NCBI GenBank assembly: GCA_000827265.1
Contig: KN834765.1
Span: 203,590 to 267,589 of the forward strand
Source of the DNA: Collybiopsis luxurians FD-317 M1
Lineage: Eukaryota > Basidiomycota > Agaricomycetes > Agaricales > Omphalotaceae
Direction of reading: 5' to 3'
DNA length: 64,000 nt
Part shown: one piece after another, positions 22,715-34,467 of the stretch
How the letters are laid out: each line of letters begins with the position of its first letter
Position numbering within the stretch: the stretch's first letter is position 1
Made by a program: the position numbers and the translations under genes
The notes under the pieces: model-generated
What the model saw: only the letters and a program-made list of their open reading frames with translations
Database searches by the model: none
Told to the model about the DNA's origin: nothing

Positions 22715-25700
22715 ATGCAAAGGTCAACTACTCGGTTACCTTCAAGTCTACTTGAACAAATCAAAGACTCTGAAGGTAATTTAATATTTTCCTACTTCAA
22801 TTTGAATATCTCGTTCATGATTATCAGGTACATCCAATTCTTCCAAACATCGTTCGAAGAAAACTTTATCCCGGAAAGAGTCTCGTAAACAGCTGAGAGC
22901 AGAACGAAAACACAAGAAAGCCGAATTCTTCTCCAATCATCATCTCAAGAGGTCTGCACAGACACAAGATAGTGCTCTTCCCAGGAAAAAACTCAAACTC
23001 GATCCAGAACCCCCTCCGTCAAAACCTACCAAACCTTCTAAAACCAAGGTCGAACCCACACCTCTCGAAAAACTTGCTTCCAAAAAATCAAAATCCGTAG
23101 ATGCACCAAAGATTCGCACTCAGCAGGAGAAAAACGAGGATGCTTACATTGCTTATCTAGAGGCAAAACTTGGCCATTCAAAGGGTAAAAAGACCCGACG
23201 CTTCGATGACGGGCTAGATGGTGTGTATTTATCGAGTCTGAATCACCATAGACCGTCTAATTAGTGTCCACAGACCTCTTCGACTTTGCCGATTCGTTAG
23301 ACCAACAATTCTCGGTAATGATTTTCCTTTCAAGAGTTTGCGTTACGCTCAGGTTTTTATTTCGATATAGAATGGTGATGAAATGGCCGGAGACGATTAC
23401 AGCATGAGCGATGAAGAAGAGGACGAAACTTTTCATAGTCAAGATGAATTGTCCGATGTTGAAGATGGGGCACTAGACGAAGAAGAATGGCACGGCATTC
23501 AAGACTCTGATTCTAATGAATCAGAGCATTCCACTCCAGCACCTACCTCCTCATCCGTACCTGGTATGTCTTAGAATTGTGCTCCAGTTTTGCACTTATC
23601 TTCTTGATAGCTACTCGGTACGTTCCACCTCATCTACGCGCAAAGGCCGACAGCAAAGAGTCTGAAGAACAAATCAAACTCACGAGGCAACTAAAAGGTC
23701 TTCTAAACCGGTACGTCGGTGTCACTTTTTTGCATTATCGGCCCATTTATAAATATGATTCATAGAATGAGCGAGCAAAACATTGCTTCAATCCTGGACA
23801 GCGTTGAAGAAATTTATCGTAATCATCGCCGGCATGGTGTGTACTATTACTACTTGTTGTTTCAGCTCAAAATTGAGACTTCGTTAGATGTTACCTCGAC
23901 CATCACTACTTTGATCATCGACGGCATCAGTTCGCATTCAACTTTATTGGACTCTTATGTCGTCCTGTATGCAGCCTTTGTTTCAAGTTTGCATAAAATA
24001 GTGGGCATTGAGTTTTGTACGTTTCCCCGCGATCTGGATAGTCGAGTACTCAGACTTCGCTTTCAGCTGCATATTTTACACAGAATGTAGTACTATCCTA
24101 TGAACGACACCTCGCTGGTGAAGCTCCTCCGTCTGAAGGAGGCGAAGACAAGCCCAACTCTGATGACCAGGGCAAGGAAGCCTCGAATCTCGTTGTCCTC
24201 CTTTCAGAGCTATACAATTTTCAGATCATATCATGCGTTCTGATATACGATGTTATTCGAGCATTATTGAACGATGTCTCTCAAGAATTTCACGTCGAGC
24301 TATTACTCAAGATTGTCCGGAGTATGTCCTTTTTCGGATTTTTACTTTCAGCTATGCTTATACCACGTTGCTAGATTCGGGACAGCAGCTTCGTACCGAT
24401 GACCCTCTCGCATTAAAGGATATTATTCAGATTATCCAGAATAAGCTAGAGGGTCAGGAAACATCACTATCGTAGGTTGATATCTGCTCAAGCACTCTAT
24501 CTGATGTTCACCACGATTCACAGATCACGGACGCGTTTCATGCTCGAAACACTCAATAACCTCAAAAACAATAAAGTCAAACGACTTGGTACCCAAAATC
24601 AAGGAGGCGATGCCGTAGAGCGAATGAAAAAGTTTATCTCTGGACTGAGCAAGAAGCGTCACGGTGAGATGGTCGCCCCCACTTTGTTGCTTGCCCGGCG
24701 CTCATATATACTAACAGTGCTCGCTCACGAACCACTACGGGTATCTCTCGAAGATCTTCGTTCGGCCGAAACGAAAGGGAAATGGTGGTTAGTCGGTGCG
24801 GCCTGGGGTGGAGATCCTTTGGTCGACAGACAACAAGATGTTACTCAGAACAACGCTAGTTCTTCTGTGAATGCTCCCGCCCAGAGCGGCGATGCTTTGG
24901 CTAGTAGTGCGTTGATGAAGCTGGCCAAGAAGCATGGAATGAATACGGATATCCGGAGGAGTATTTTCGTGGTATTGATGAGTGGTGATGTGTGTTGAAA
25001 ATGGTTTTATCCGATTGTCTATGCTAAACGATAACAACTCAGGATTATGTGGATGCCTGCGAACGTCTATCGCAGCTCAAGCTCACCGAGGTTCAACAGC
25101 GGGAGATTGTTCGTGTCGCTTTGCATTGTTGCGGGAACGTAGGTAGCTTCTGCGCTTCCATCGGAGGGTGTCGTACTGAATGCTTTTCTCATAGGAAAAG
25201 ACATATAACCCTTACTATGTTTTGATTTGCCAGCATCTATGCTCATTATCACATTCGCACAAGATTACGCTGCAATACTGCTTATGGGACTTCTTGCGTG
25301 ATTTGGGCGAGACGAATGCAGGTGGCGCGGAGGTCATAAAAAGTCTGCAGGAAGGAGGTAGCGGGGATGATTTTGGTATCAAGTCAATATCCTCTACGAG
25401 GGTAAGAAACATGGCGAAAGCTTATGCATGGTGGATCGCAAAGGATTCTATATCCCTTTCTGTATTGAAGGTACGTTCTGCAAGTGATTTCGTTCGAGGA
25501 GTCTAATCTCAAAGGCTGGGTTTTAGCCCCTCGACTTTACTGCACTTAAACCACAAACCAGAACGTTGTTGCAAGAACTCTTTGTGAACCTGTTCCTCAG
25601 CAGTCAGTCAAAGTCGCCTTTAGTTGGCTTAGAAGTTTCGTCTTCCCGCAATAGGGCTCCTATTGAGGAGATTTTCATCAAGGCTAGCCGGTTACAAACG

Positions 25701-25853
25701 CTCTCGATGGGGCTGGTTTATTTCTTTTCGAAAGGACTGTCGTTGGAAGAGGCTCACGATGTTGATCCAAATGTCATCAAGCTGGTACAATGGGGCGTAG
25801 ATATCGCGAAGGACACGTTGCGGACTGGACTGGATATTGTACCTGACCTGTAG
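22715..25853 (+). CDS. Nucleolar MIF4G/MA3 protein (NOM1/Sgd1-like)
   Basis: Ribosome biogenesis factor needed for small-subunit processing. Exon 1 (22715-22775) reads MQRSTTRLPSSLLEQIKDSE and joins to a Lys-rich, probably nucleolar-targeting N-terminus (RKESRKQLRAERKHKKAEF). An acidic stretch (SDEEEDETF) precedes the MIF4G domain, seen from RYVPPHLRAKADSKE through ILDSVEEIYRNHRRH and MLETLNNLKNNKVKRLG. The MA3 domain carries VQQREIVRVALHCCGNEKTY, NPYYVLICQHLCSLSHSHKI and LQYCLWDFLRDLGE. The C-terminal exon (25566-25853) ends DIVPDL. Many short introns. It ends 8 bp from the EFM4 stop on the other strand. Confidence 0.92.
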
Positions 25854-25861
25854 TTCAATCG

Positions 25862-26787
25862 TTATGTGGATTTCTGAAATGCTACACTAGAGTATTTTGC
25901 GCCGCTCTGTCCACCGAATGTGAAGGTTGGGTATTTTATGCTAGAGCTTACAGACAAGACTGAGAAGAGGATTGAGATTTGGAGAAAATGTACATACTGA
26001 TACTTGAGTCCAGTCTCTTCTGTTGCGAAATCAGCCCTGAGCTCTTGCTCGGTAAAGTTACATGCTAGTGATAGATACAGAGTGGGCCTCTTCTTACTTG
26101 GTCGAATGAGACTTACAAGTAATTAGAAAATATCCTCCGGGTTTGATTAACCTAGCGGCTCGCGTTGGGTACGCGAAAGAAGGAGGTCTTCCTGACGTGT
26201 CCTTCTCTCCTAAAGAAATCGCATCATATGTTCCTTTATCTAAGAGCAGGTCCCAAGCATCTACGCGGCCAGCGTCCCTCTGGTCCTCCGATATCAGAGG
26301 TGGGTCTTGCGATAGAAAATCACAAGTTGCGAAAGTGATATCCTGCACCTCCCGTTTTTCGGCTACGCCTTTGGCGAGATTGACAGCGTCTGCACTGTAA
26401 TCGATACCACAACAGAATTGAGGAGGGTAGTCTTCCTCCTGGATGAGAGAGAACAGCAGCGTGCCGTTCCCGCTTCCTATTTCGAGAATGGTGGGATTGG
26501 TAGTTGGGGGTAGATGGTTTGCGGTCCATTGCACCATTTTATCGACGCTATCCTCTCCGAACCTACGAAAAAAAAATTCGTTTATTTGATTGTTACCAAG
26601 AAACGTGTGTATTGACTTGCCATATCTCGCCTTCATCGCCAATCTCTTTGAAGGAGACGAGCTCTCTAGCGTAAACCGAATCCCAGCTGCAGAATATCAA
26701 TACTGATGCACACTGATAGTTCAATTGAAAAAAAGTTTACTGTTCTTTGGTGCCCAATTTCGACGTTTCGAATTCAGCAGTCATCAT
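25862..26787 (-). CDS. Protein-lysine N-methyltransferase (EFM4 / EEF1AKMT2-like)
   Basis: Class I SAM-dependent methyltransferase that in yeast and human modifies a lysine of elongation factor eEF1A. The start at 26787 reads MMTAEFETSKLGTKE and joins to WDSVYARELVSFKEIGDEGE. The SAM-binding motif is ILEIGSGNGTLLF, followed by CGIDYSADAVNLAK and the family-typical LLDKGTYDAISLGE. The C-terminus LITSCNFTEQEL...IKYPTFTFGG is restored by two further introns. The intron after DEGEIW starts with GC (26620 downwards), a GC-AG intron. Convergent with NOM1 and divergent from CDK1. Confidence 0.92.
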
Positions 26788-27068
26788 GGAAAGTTGGTCA
26801 AAGCTGGGGTTAGCATGTGAGGGTGAGTCACCCAGCAATGCACTTTAGCTTTAGCCCCCAACTTTGGCCTGTAAAAACTTTTGAATTGGTGAAGTTGCGG
26901 CGTCGGTGACATTGGAAGAACAATGCATCAGCTGCCACACGTTCCCAGCTTTCTTGTGTAACTTTTTAAGGTCGTATTTGGACCCGACGCCGGCCATTGA
27001 TATTTACTGAATCACAGCCTCCTTGGAGACGTTTCATTCACCATCACCATCCACGTCCCCCCACAACT
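26788..27068. promoter_or_regulatory. Divergent promoter, EFM4 / CDK1
   Basis: 281 bp between divergent start codons, with several GCCAACTTT-like and AACTTT elements and a pyrimidine-rich run just before the CDK1 ATG. No TATA box is obvious. Confidence 0.45.
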
Positions 27069-28717
27069 ATGGACCGGTCAGTAATCAGCGATCTATGAAG
27101 CTGGGCCATGGGCGCTCATGATCTGCTATTCTAGCTACACGAAAATCGAAAAAGTTGGTGCGTAAATGGCGATGGTTGGCGTTGGTTTTGACATGAACAC
27201 TGGACGCGCAATATATAGGGGAAGGTGAGTTTTTTTGTTACCCTGGATCATCGTACAAGTAGGCAAGCTTGTTTCAGGAACCTACGGTGTGGTCTACAAG
27301 GCGAAGGACAACGGTACCAATCAGATCGTTGCTCTCAAAAAGATTCGGCTCGAAGCTGAAGATGAAGGCGTCCCAAGTACTGCCATTCGCGAAATTAGCT
27401 TATTGAAAGAGCTCAACGATGTTCACATTGTCAGGGACGCTAACTATAGATTCTCTCGCGATCCCTGGATTCTCATTGCTCATGCTGTTTTTTCACCCAC
27501 AGGCTTCTCGATATCATTCACATCGAGCAGAAACTGTACCTGGTGTTTGAATTTCTGGACGTGGACTTGAAGCGCTATCTTGACAATGGAAACCGGAATG
27601 GTACTCCGATTACTCCCAAGATTGTCAAGGTGGGTTGTTGTCGCTCCGTGGTTCCCTTCAATCAAACACAACACATTCCCGCTGTCTCCATGTTGAAACT
27701 TTCAACACAAAAGCGCGTATTTTCCACGCGTTTGACGCGTGTTTGTTCGGGATAATTGTTATTTTGAAACGAAGGCGCTTATTGCTAGTCCTCCACTGAT
27801 GTTCTTTTGCAGAGATTCTTCCACCAACTTACTGCAGGTCTCTTATATTGCCATTCTCATAGGATATTGCATAGAGATTTGAAGCCTCAGAACTTGGTTT
27901 GTAATTTTTGATCTTCCTTTACAGTTTGATCTCGTTTTTTTCTATCCGCCGCGTCGTTTCCGTTACTAATTCCTCTTACCCCTTCCCCGCTGTTCCATCT
28001 TTCACTCTGCATGATCACGTCCAGATGATTGACAGCGATGACAATCTCAAACTGGCAGATTTTGGACTTGCGAGGGCGTTTGGGATTCCGATGAGGATTT
28101 ATACGCATGAGGTTAGTACCTTTCCTTTTTTAACCCGCTCTGTGCTGTTGATGCTGTTTCTCTGCAGATCGTTACCTTATGGTACCGGGCGCCCGAAGTT
28201 TTGCTCGGTGGACGACACTATTCCACTGCAGTCGATATGTGGTCTGTAGGATGTATTTTTGCGGAGATGGCATTACAAGGACACCCGCTCTTCCCTGGTG
28301 ACTCTGAAATTGATCAGATATTCAAGATATTCAAGTCAGAATTTCTTTTTCCGATGCTCGGCTGAGATCTTGCTTAACCATGTTTAGGATTATGGGAACG
28401 CCAAACGAACAGAGCTGGCCGGGAGTTTCTACACTTCCGGATTATAAGGCTACGTTCCCCCAGTGGTCAACACAAGATCTTTCCGCGGTCGTCCCCGTTT
28501 TGGATGAAGCCGGAATCGATATATTGAGGGTAAGACCTTCGATGAGGCTAATTGCAACCAAGCTAACTCGCGATGTAGCAACTGTTGACCTACGACTCTA
28601 CAAATCGAATATCAGGTAATGAATGTCTCTTTCGCCTGTGACTTGGTCCTGACGATACTGGTGTCTCTAGCAAAACGAGCTTTAAGTCATCCTTATTTCG
28701 CTGACTTTGAGCCCTAG
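27069..28717 (+). CDS. CDK1: Cyclin-dependent kinase 1 (Cdc2/Cdc28)
   Basis: Master mitotic Ser/Thr kinase. The ATG at 27069 opens a tiny first exon (MD plus two bases); the next reads [17 protein letters not shown], with the inhibitory Thr-Tyr pair in the Gly loop. The cyclin-binding helix PSTAIRE is exact. The catalytic loop [19 protein letters not shown] and the activation-loop threonine in [17 protein letters not shown] are all present, as is the insert region ending at [10 protein letters not shown]. About eight introns, some separating only a few codons. Length about 300 residues, as expected. The downstream gap to 29107 shows no gene. Confidence 0.97.
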
Positions 28718-29107
28718 TAGAATTTTACGACCTGATGATTACACGATTAACGATTACGTTTATATTCCTTCATACGCTGTCGATTGTGATTTTTCTGCAT
28801 ATATCCCAGTAACATGAGTACAGCAAATACATCCATATCCTATCCAAATGTCAAATCCTCTGGCTTTTACTGTGCAGATGTCATTTGAATTGCATTTTTG
28901 CGCCTGATCATGAGACGATAGGTTTGTACAAATTTGGAAAGAGCCAAAGCTGGCATTTGTTAGCACGTGACTCAAATTACCGCTCACGCTGAGTAACCAC
29001 TGACTCATTACTTTTTTTGACTTCCTCGTTTCCAGTGGTCGTTCGGTGGTGACTTCGGACCTCTTGTTAACTGTGCAAAATTCAATGCGCACCGAGCTTC
29101 GTAGAAG
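28718..29107. other. Intergenic region CDK1 to RAD2
   Basis: 390 bp without a coding signal; it includes the CDK1 3' UTR and the RAD2 promoter. A T-rich run (29011-29019) precedes the RAD2 start by about 90 bp. Confidence 0.5.
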
Positions 29108-32100
29108 ATGGGTGTCAAATCGCTGTGGACGCTGTTAGCTCCGGTTGGCCGGCCTGTAATGTAGGTTATTTCGTTAATGCCTACCTTTGCGCGTTTCTCA
29201 TGAGCTTAGGCTAGAAACAATGGAGGGAAAGATAGTTGCCATCGATTCGAGTATCTGGATATACCAGTTTCAAGCGACAATGCGAGCTAAGGACGGTCGC
29301 GCTTTAGTGAACGCTCATGTCCTGCGTGTATACTTTGCTTATTTTCCTGGACTTTGCTCATGACGAATTCTCAGTGGGTTCCTGCGAAGAATTTGTAAAC
29401 TTTTATTCTACGGAATGAAGCCAGTCTTTGTGTTTGATGGTGGGGCACCATCTCTGAAACGAGAGACGCTGGTGCGGACTAGGCCTTCTGGTTGATGCTG
29501 CTAATGCTGATGATCCTTGATCCAGAATGAGCGGAGAAAGAAGAAGAGCGGAGCAGCAGCGAGTCACATCAAAATCGCAGAACGGCTTTTAGCTGCTCAA
29601 CTGAGGCGAGAGGCTCTCAAGCATGTTCAAAAATCGTGCGTCCTTTGTTCTTTCTTACGAACTTTGCTGAAAGAGGGTGCAGTCCATCTAAAGGCAAGGG
29701 CAAAGCCTTTGATGGTCCTGTGGAACTCAACGAGGACACCGTTTACCTGGAAGATATTGATCCTAATATACCTACAACCCCTCATAAGAAGGAAAAGAAA
29801 GCAAAAGAACCAACGTCGTCTGGGAAGAAGAAGTTTTACGATCATGATCCCTACAGGCTACCTGCCATTGATATGGAAGAGAGAGTTGCGAAAGCGACTC
29901 GGTCATCTGCTCCAGACCCACGCCTGGCCACCGAAGAGGAACTTCGTTCGTTCATCGAGAATATGCGACCCGAAGACTTTGATGTAACGTCTGCCGCTTT
30001 CAGAGAGCTTCCCACCGAAGTGCAGTACGAAATCGTTGGCGACCTTCGCCTGAAATCACGTCAAACCTCCTACACTCGTTTGCAGCAGATGCTCAGGAGC
30101 GCTCCTACTCCGTTGGACTTTTCCAAGCAACAAATCAAGAATCTCAAGCAGAGAAATTCTCTCACTCAACAGCTGTTGACGACAACCGATACTATAGGAA
30201 AAGCCCATATCGAGATTCCTGTTCGAATTGCTAGCGAGCGGAACAGGCAATATTTACTTATGCGGAATGAGGGACCGGTCGGTGGTTGGATTCTCGGCGT
30301 GAGGGACGAAGGGACGAAGCAGAAACCTATTATAATCGATCATGATGAACAGCCTCGAAAGGACGATGATCAAGATGCTGGAGGAGATAGTGAAGATGAC
30401 GAAATGGAGGAGGTGGACATGTAGGTGATTTTCCTCGTGCAGCGAGTCCGCACTCAAAGTTGCTCCAGCCCTACAGAAATGGACGTTGATCCTGATCTCA
30501 GAAATTTTCATAGACAATCAGCATTGTCCGGAATAGCTAGACGTTATTCCCCCAAGCGCTTGGCGCCGCTGAGTACCAAGGTGGCGCAAAAGCCGCCTCA
30601 GATCCCGCTATTTGATCTCGATGAAGATGATCAAGCTCAAGGTATGCAGGAAGAATACTGGGAAGAAGATGAAGAGTTGGCATTTGCCGTTCAGGAATCT
30701 CTTGAATATTCCAGTCAAGCCAACTCGTCTTCGAGGAAAGATCCTTCATCTTCATCTCACTCAGTGTTCGGATCAAACGTTGAAGTGGCTGCGCATGAAA
30801 GTTCCACTAGCGGAGCTCGCTCCCGGTTGGAAACAGCTTTGTCCATAGCTAATGCTGGTCCATCACGAATTTCAGGTCGAGTCTCTTCTGGATCATCTAC
30901 ATCATTTGGCCAACCATTTTTGCTCACTACATCTAAACCTATTTTGGTCTCATCCCCAGAACATGTTCGATCTAAAGTTGAGGCTGTCTCTTCCACGAGC
31001 TCCGAAAGACCGCCCATTTCTACACCGTCTCCGAAACCCCGACATCCTCATACGAGTGAAAATATCTCTAGCATTCCCGCTTCCAAAAAACCTCCGTCCT
31101 CCCCTGCACAGCCAGCTTCGCTTGTTCTGCAGCCTGACTCATCCTTTTCGCCTAAACCTGAAATTGATAACGACACTACAAAGCAAAGTATCAATACTCT
31201 GGAGGAAAATTCGCTACCGAAGGAAAACTCGCCACCGAAATCACCTAACCTATTAGGCGTACGTCCAGATATAGGTACCATGCCAGAGACGGTGCCTTCG
31301 GTCCCCCTTTTTGATGCTTTGGGAGACAATGAAGTGACTTGTGAAGTAACAGAGAAGATATCGTCTTCTGATCCAGCTTTCCCTTCTGAACTCTTGCTTC
31401 TGTCCGATGAAGATGATGACATGGAGGAAATTTCTATGCCCTCCATTCAGGCCGATACCGAGAAACCTCTAGAATCCTTAGATCTTGATTTGGATGCAGC
31501 TGAGCCTGTCTCGGAGGGAACACCTCAGTCTGCGGTCCCGCTTCCCAGGTCACCCTCACCAGAAGAGCCGATATCCGAGGCGCATGAAAAGGATCGTTCT
31601 CGACCGTCTTCCCCACAACCAGAAGAAGAGCACTGGGACGCAGCTCATGAAATGAATCCTGATGTCGAAGAGGGTGATTTTGCTCAGTTTGTCTCTCAAG
31701 TAAAAGGGCGCGATATCGACGATGTGCGGCGCGAAATCGATGCTGAGATTGCATCGCTCGACCAGCAGCGGAAGCACGCCATGCGTGACGCGGAGGATGT
31801 CAACCAACAGATGGTTAACCAGATCATGGTAGGTTCTGCATCCGTCTCTTCCATTAATTAATATTAAGCGGATTTGTAGATGATGTTGCGACTGTTTGGG
31901 ATTCCGTATATCACCGCACCCATGGAGGCGGAAGCTCAATGTGCCGAGCTGCTCGCATTAAATCTTGTCGATGGAATAATCACTGATGATTCTGATGTTT
32001 TCCTATTCGGGGGTCAGCGGGTATTCAAGAATATGTTCAACCAATCCAAGACAGTGGAGTGCTTCCTTTCGTCTGATCTAACTCGAGAGTTTGGATTGGA

Positions 32101-33248
32101 TCAAGGCACTCTCATCCGACTTGCCTACCTACTGGGCAGTGATTATGTGGAGGGTCTTCCCGGCGTGGGCCCTGTAGTTGCCATGGAACTCTTGAAAGAG
32201 TTTCCTGGAGATGACGGACTACATAAATTCAAAGATTGGTGGTCGCAGGTTCAATCGGGCAGGGACCGTGACACGGATAATATCTCATCGTTCAGAAAGA
32301 GATTTGTATGTTTACACTCTATGAATGGTTTGTATCTTATTTATTCACGATTATTCTTAGAAGAAGAAATTCAAGAATCTTTACTTACCCTCGGAATGGC
32401 CAAATCCTGCAGTGGTCAGTGCACAATGCAATTTAGGTGACGGGGTTGTTTTGACATCAGGCACAGAGGGACGCCTATTATCACCCAACGGTTGACGACT
32501 CTGACGAACCATTCAAATGGGGCCTGCCTGACCTGGATGCTCTCAGGGTGTAAGTACATGTTCCTAGACTTATGTCTCCGTTTGACTAAACTTTCGACAG
32601 CTTTTTACATGACGAGCTTGGTTGGGGTCAATCCAAAGTGGACGATTTACTCTTACCTATCATTCAGAAAATGGGAAAGCGAGGCCAGGTCTGTTCAACT
32701 TTTTCAATGTGCTCGATAGACTATTTACCCCTAGGTTTTTTTTTCCCTTCATTTCCCAGACAAATACAGTAAACCGCCAAGGTAACTTGAATAATTTTCT
32801 GGACATTTCTGCTGGCAGTGGCACTGCGGCGCCCAGAAAACGTCAAGCTTACTCCAGTAAGCGACTGCAGCAAGTAGTCTCCGATTTCCGGAAGAAACGG
32901 AAGAGTGCCGTTTCCGAACCATCTTCAGCTGACGATGAAAATTTTGAAAATGATGCTGTACCACCCGTGAAGAAAAAGCCACGAGCGGCAAGAAAAGGAA
33001 AGGGAAAGGGTTCAGCGTCGGCCTCAGAAAGCACCGCAGCGGGGAGCAAGAAAACAATCAGGGGCCGACGGAAACCTCGGGCAAAGAAACAGGAATCATC
33101 CGATGAGAACGACAAAAATGAGGATGCGCCAGCTGAACAGGCAGCTCCTCTCGCAGTAAATTTACGACCTCGCCCCAAACCTAAACCCATACATCTTACA
33201 CAGACGACCAATAGCTCAATTGAAGATAACGATTCAGACTTGGTGTAA
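29108..33248 (+). CDS. XPG-family DNA repair endonuclease (RAD2/Rad13)
   Basis: Structure-specific nuclease that makes the 3' incision in nucleotide excision repair. The N-region begins [17 protein letters not shown] and contains [16 protein letters not shown] and [12 protein letters not shown] long acidic, Ser/Pro-rich spacer (about 30425-31860) separates it from the I-region, with [20 protein letters not shown], the metal-binding [18 protein letters not shown], and the helix-hairpin-helix region [16 protein letters not shown]. The spacer includes [17 protein letters not shown], like a ubiquitin-interacting motif. The tail is basic ([14 protein letters not shown]), a likely nuclear signal. 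Spacer length separates it from FEN1 and EXO1. Confidence 0.96.
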
Positions 33249-33630
33249 TGACAAAGGAAGTTCTACAGCTATCGTAGCTCATCATGTAATATCGAACTTT
33301 TTCTTACGTAGACGCGTAATGCGGTCCACAAACCTGAGAATGAGTATCTTGATTTCGCATACTACGTCACTGTATTCACAGTGATCCGTTTTTAAAGGTC
33401 CTTCATAGTCGAACAGAACGCGTGCAGCAAAACTCTGTGAACAATCCCATGACAACACATATTACCTGGAAGTGTCCTTGTTCCCAAAAAACAACTTTCA
33501 AAGTCTGATAGGATCGTTGTTGAAGAGTTCTCTAGAATAGCGATTGGTGCCAGTAGTGGTGTACGAGTTCTTTGATGGAAGCATGACAGCCTGTAACACA
33601 AACGAGGTAAAGTACAGATTTCCATATGGA
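33249..33630. other. Convergent 3' intergenic region
   Basis: About 380 bp between the RAD2 stop and the complex I subunit stop. No coding or repeat signal seen; presumed 3' UTRs. Confidence 0.5.
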
Positions 33631-34223
33631 TCACTCTTCGCCTTCTTCCTGAATCCGAGCCTGGAAAATGGTAAGTTACAAATCGGGGGAAGGTTTACAC
33701 AAAATGAGGAAGGACCCACCTTATTATCGGCGAGACCACCGAGCTCGGCGACCAAGCCCTCATGAGGATACGTGCGCCGAACGAAATGTGGTTCTGGAGT
33801 GAGGAACCATTTTACGCCGAAAAAGACACTTGTGAATCCCGCTACACCCAGTATGAAGTGAGTCAGAGCGGTTCGGGGATTAACGCCAGGAGGGGGGATA
33901 TCTGGACCCCACATGGACAAGTGTTCATCGTGTTCAGGAAGCTGCGAAAGACAAAAGGGTGTGAGGAAAACGTATCTTTCGAGAACAAAGCCTTGACTCA
34001 CAGGGTCACCGAAGTTTCGCCTCATTTGCAGATCATCCCAACCGTACGGATGAAGATATTGGCGAGAAATTGGAGGACCATACTGGTAGTTAGGTAAAGG
34101 TTCGGGATTGGTGTCAATGTCTATGGGAATGTGACCAGATTTTGTTGCAACAATAGTAGAGGCGAATCTGGGGAAAGAATGGCGGACAGCGCGCTGGACG
34201 ACACGCTGGACGATGGCGGACAT
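33631..34223 (-). CDS. NADH:ubiquinone oxidoreductase subunit NDUFB8 (ASHI)
   Basis: Accessory membrane-arm subunit of mitochondrial complex I. The N-terminus (MSAIVQRVVQRAVRHSFPRF) is a basic amphipathic presequence. Then come YQYGPPISRQYLHPYGWDD, a short intron, and the family core LPEHDEHLSMWGPDIPPPG. A single membrane helix (ALTHFILGVAGFTSVFFGV) follows, then YPHEGLVAELGG. Three exons; the last adds only ARIQEEGEE before the stop at 33631. Divergent from the methyltransferase gene. The presence of complex I fits a respiring filamentous fungus. Confidence 0.9.
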
Positions 34224-34424
34224 GAGTGAAGGATGATATTGACTGCAGTGGCCGGCGTCGGAGGGGAGTTGACCGGAGGAACACGTGTTTTGGGCTTACA
34301 CCCGCTCCGAGAAAAAGTACCCCTGGCCAGTGTGTTGGTATTCATTATTTATTATTCACTCCCAGAATGCGGCGCCTGTTATAAAAAAACATAACATTAC
34401 TCCCCCCATCACTGTCTTTCTTGC

Positions 34425-34432
34425 TTATATAT
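34425..34432 (+). promoter_or_regulatory. TATA-like element
   Basis: TTATATAT lies 36 bp upstream of the methyltransferase start codon, after a long CT-rich run. Confidence 0.45.
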
Positions 34433-34467
34433 CTTGATCCTCATCTCACCCTTTCTGCGACTCCGCC

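Noticed and set aside
26320..26529. Minus-strand frame within EFM4
   Set aside because: Frame-shifted shadow of the methyltransferase exon.
32749..33211. Minus-strand frames opposite the RAD2 tail
   Set aside because: Antisense of a Lys-rich low-complexity exon; composition explains the openness.
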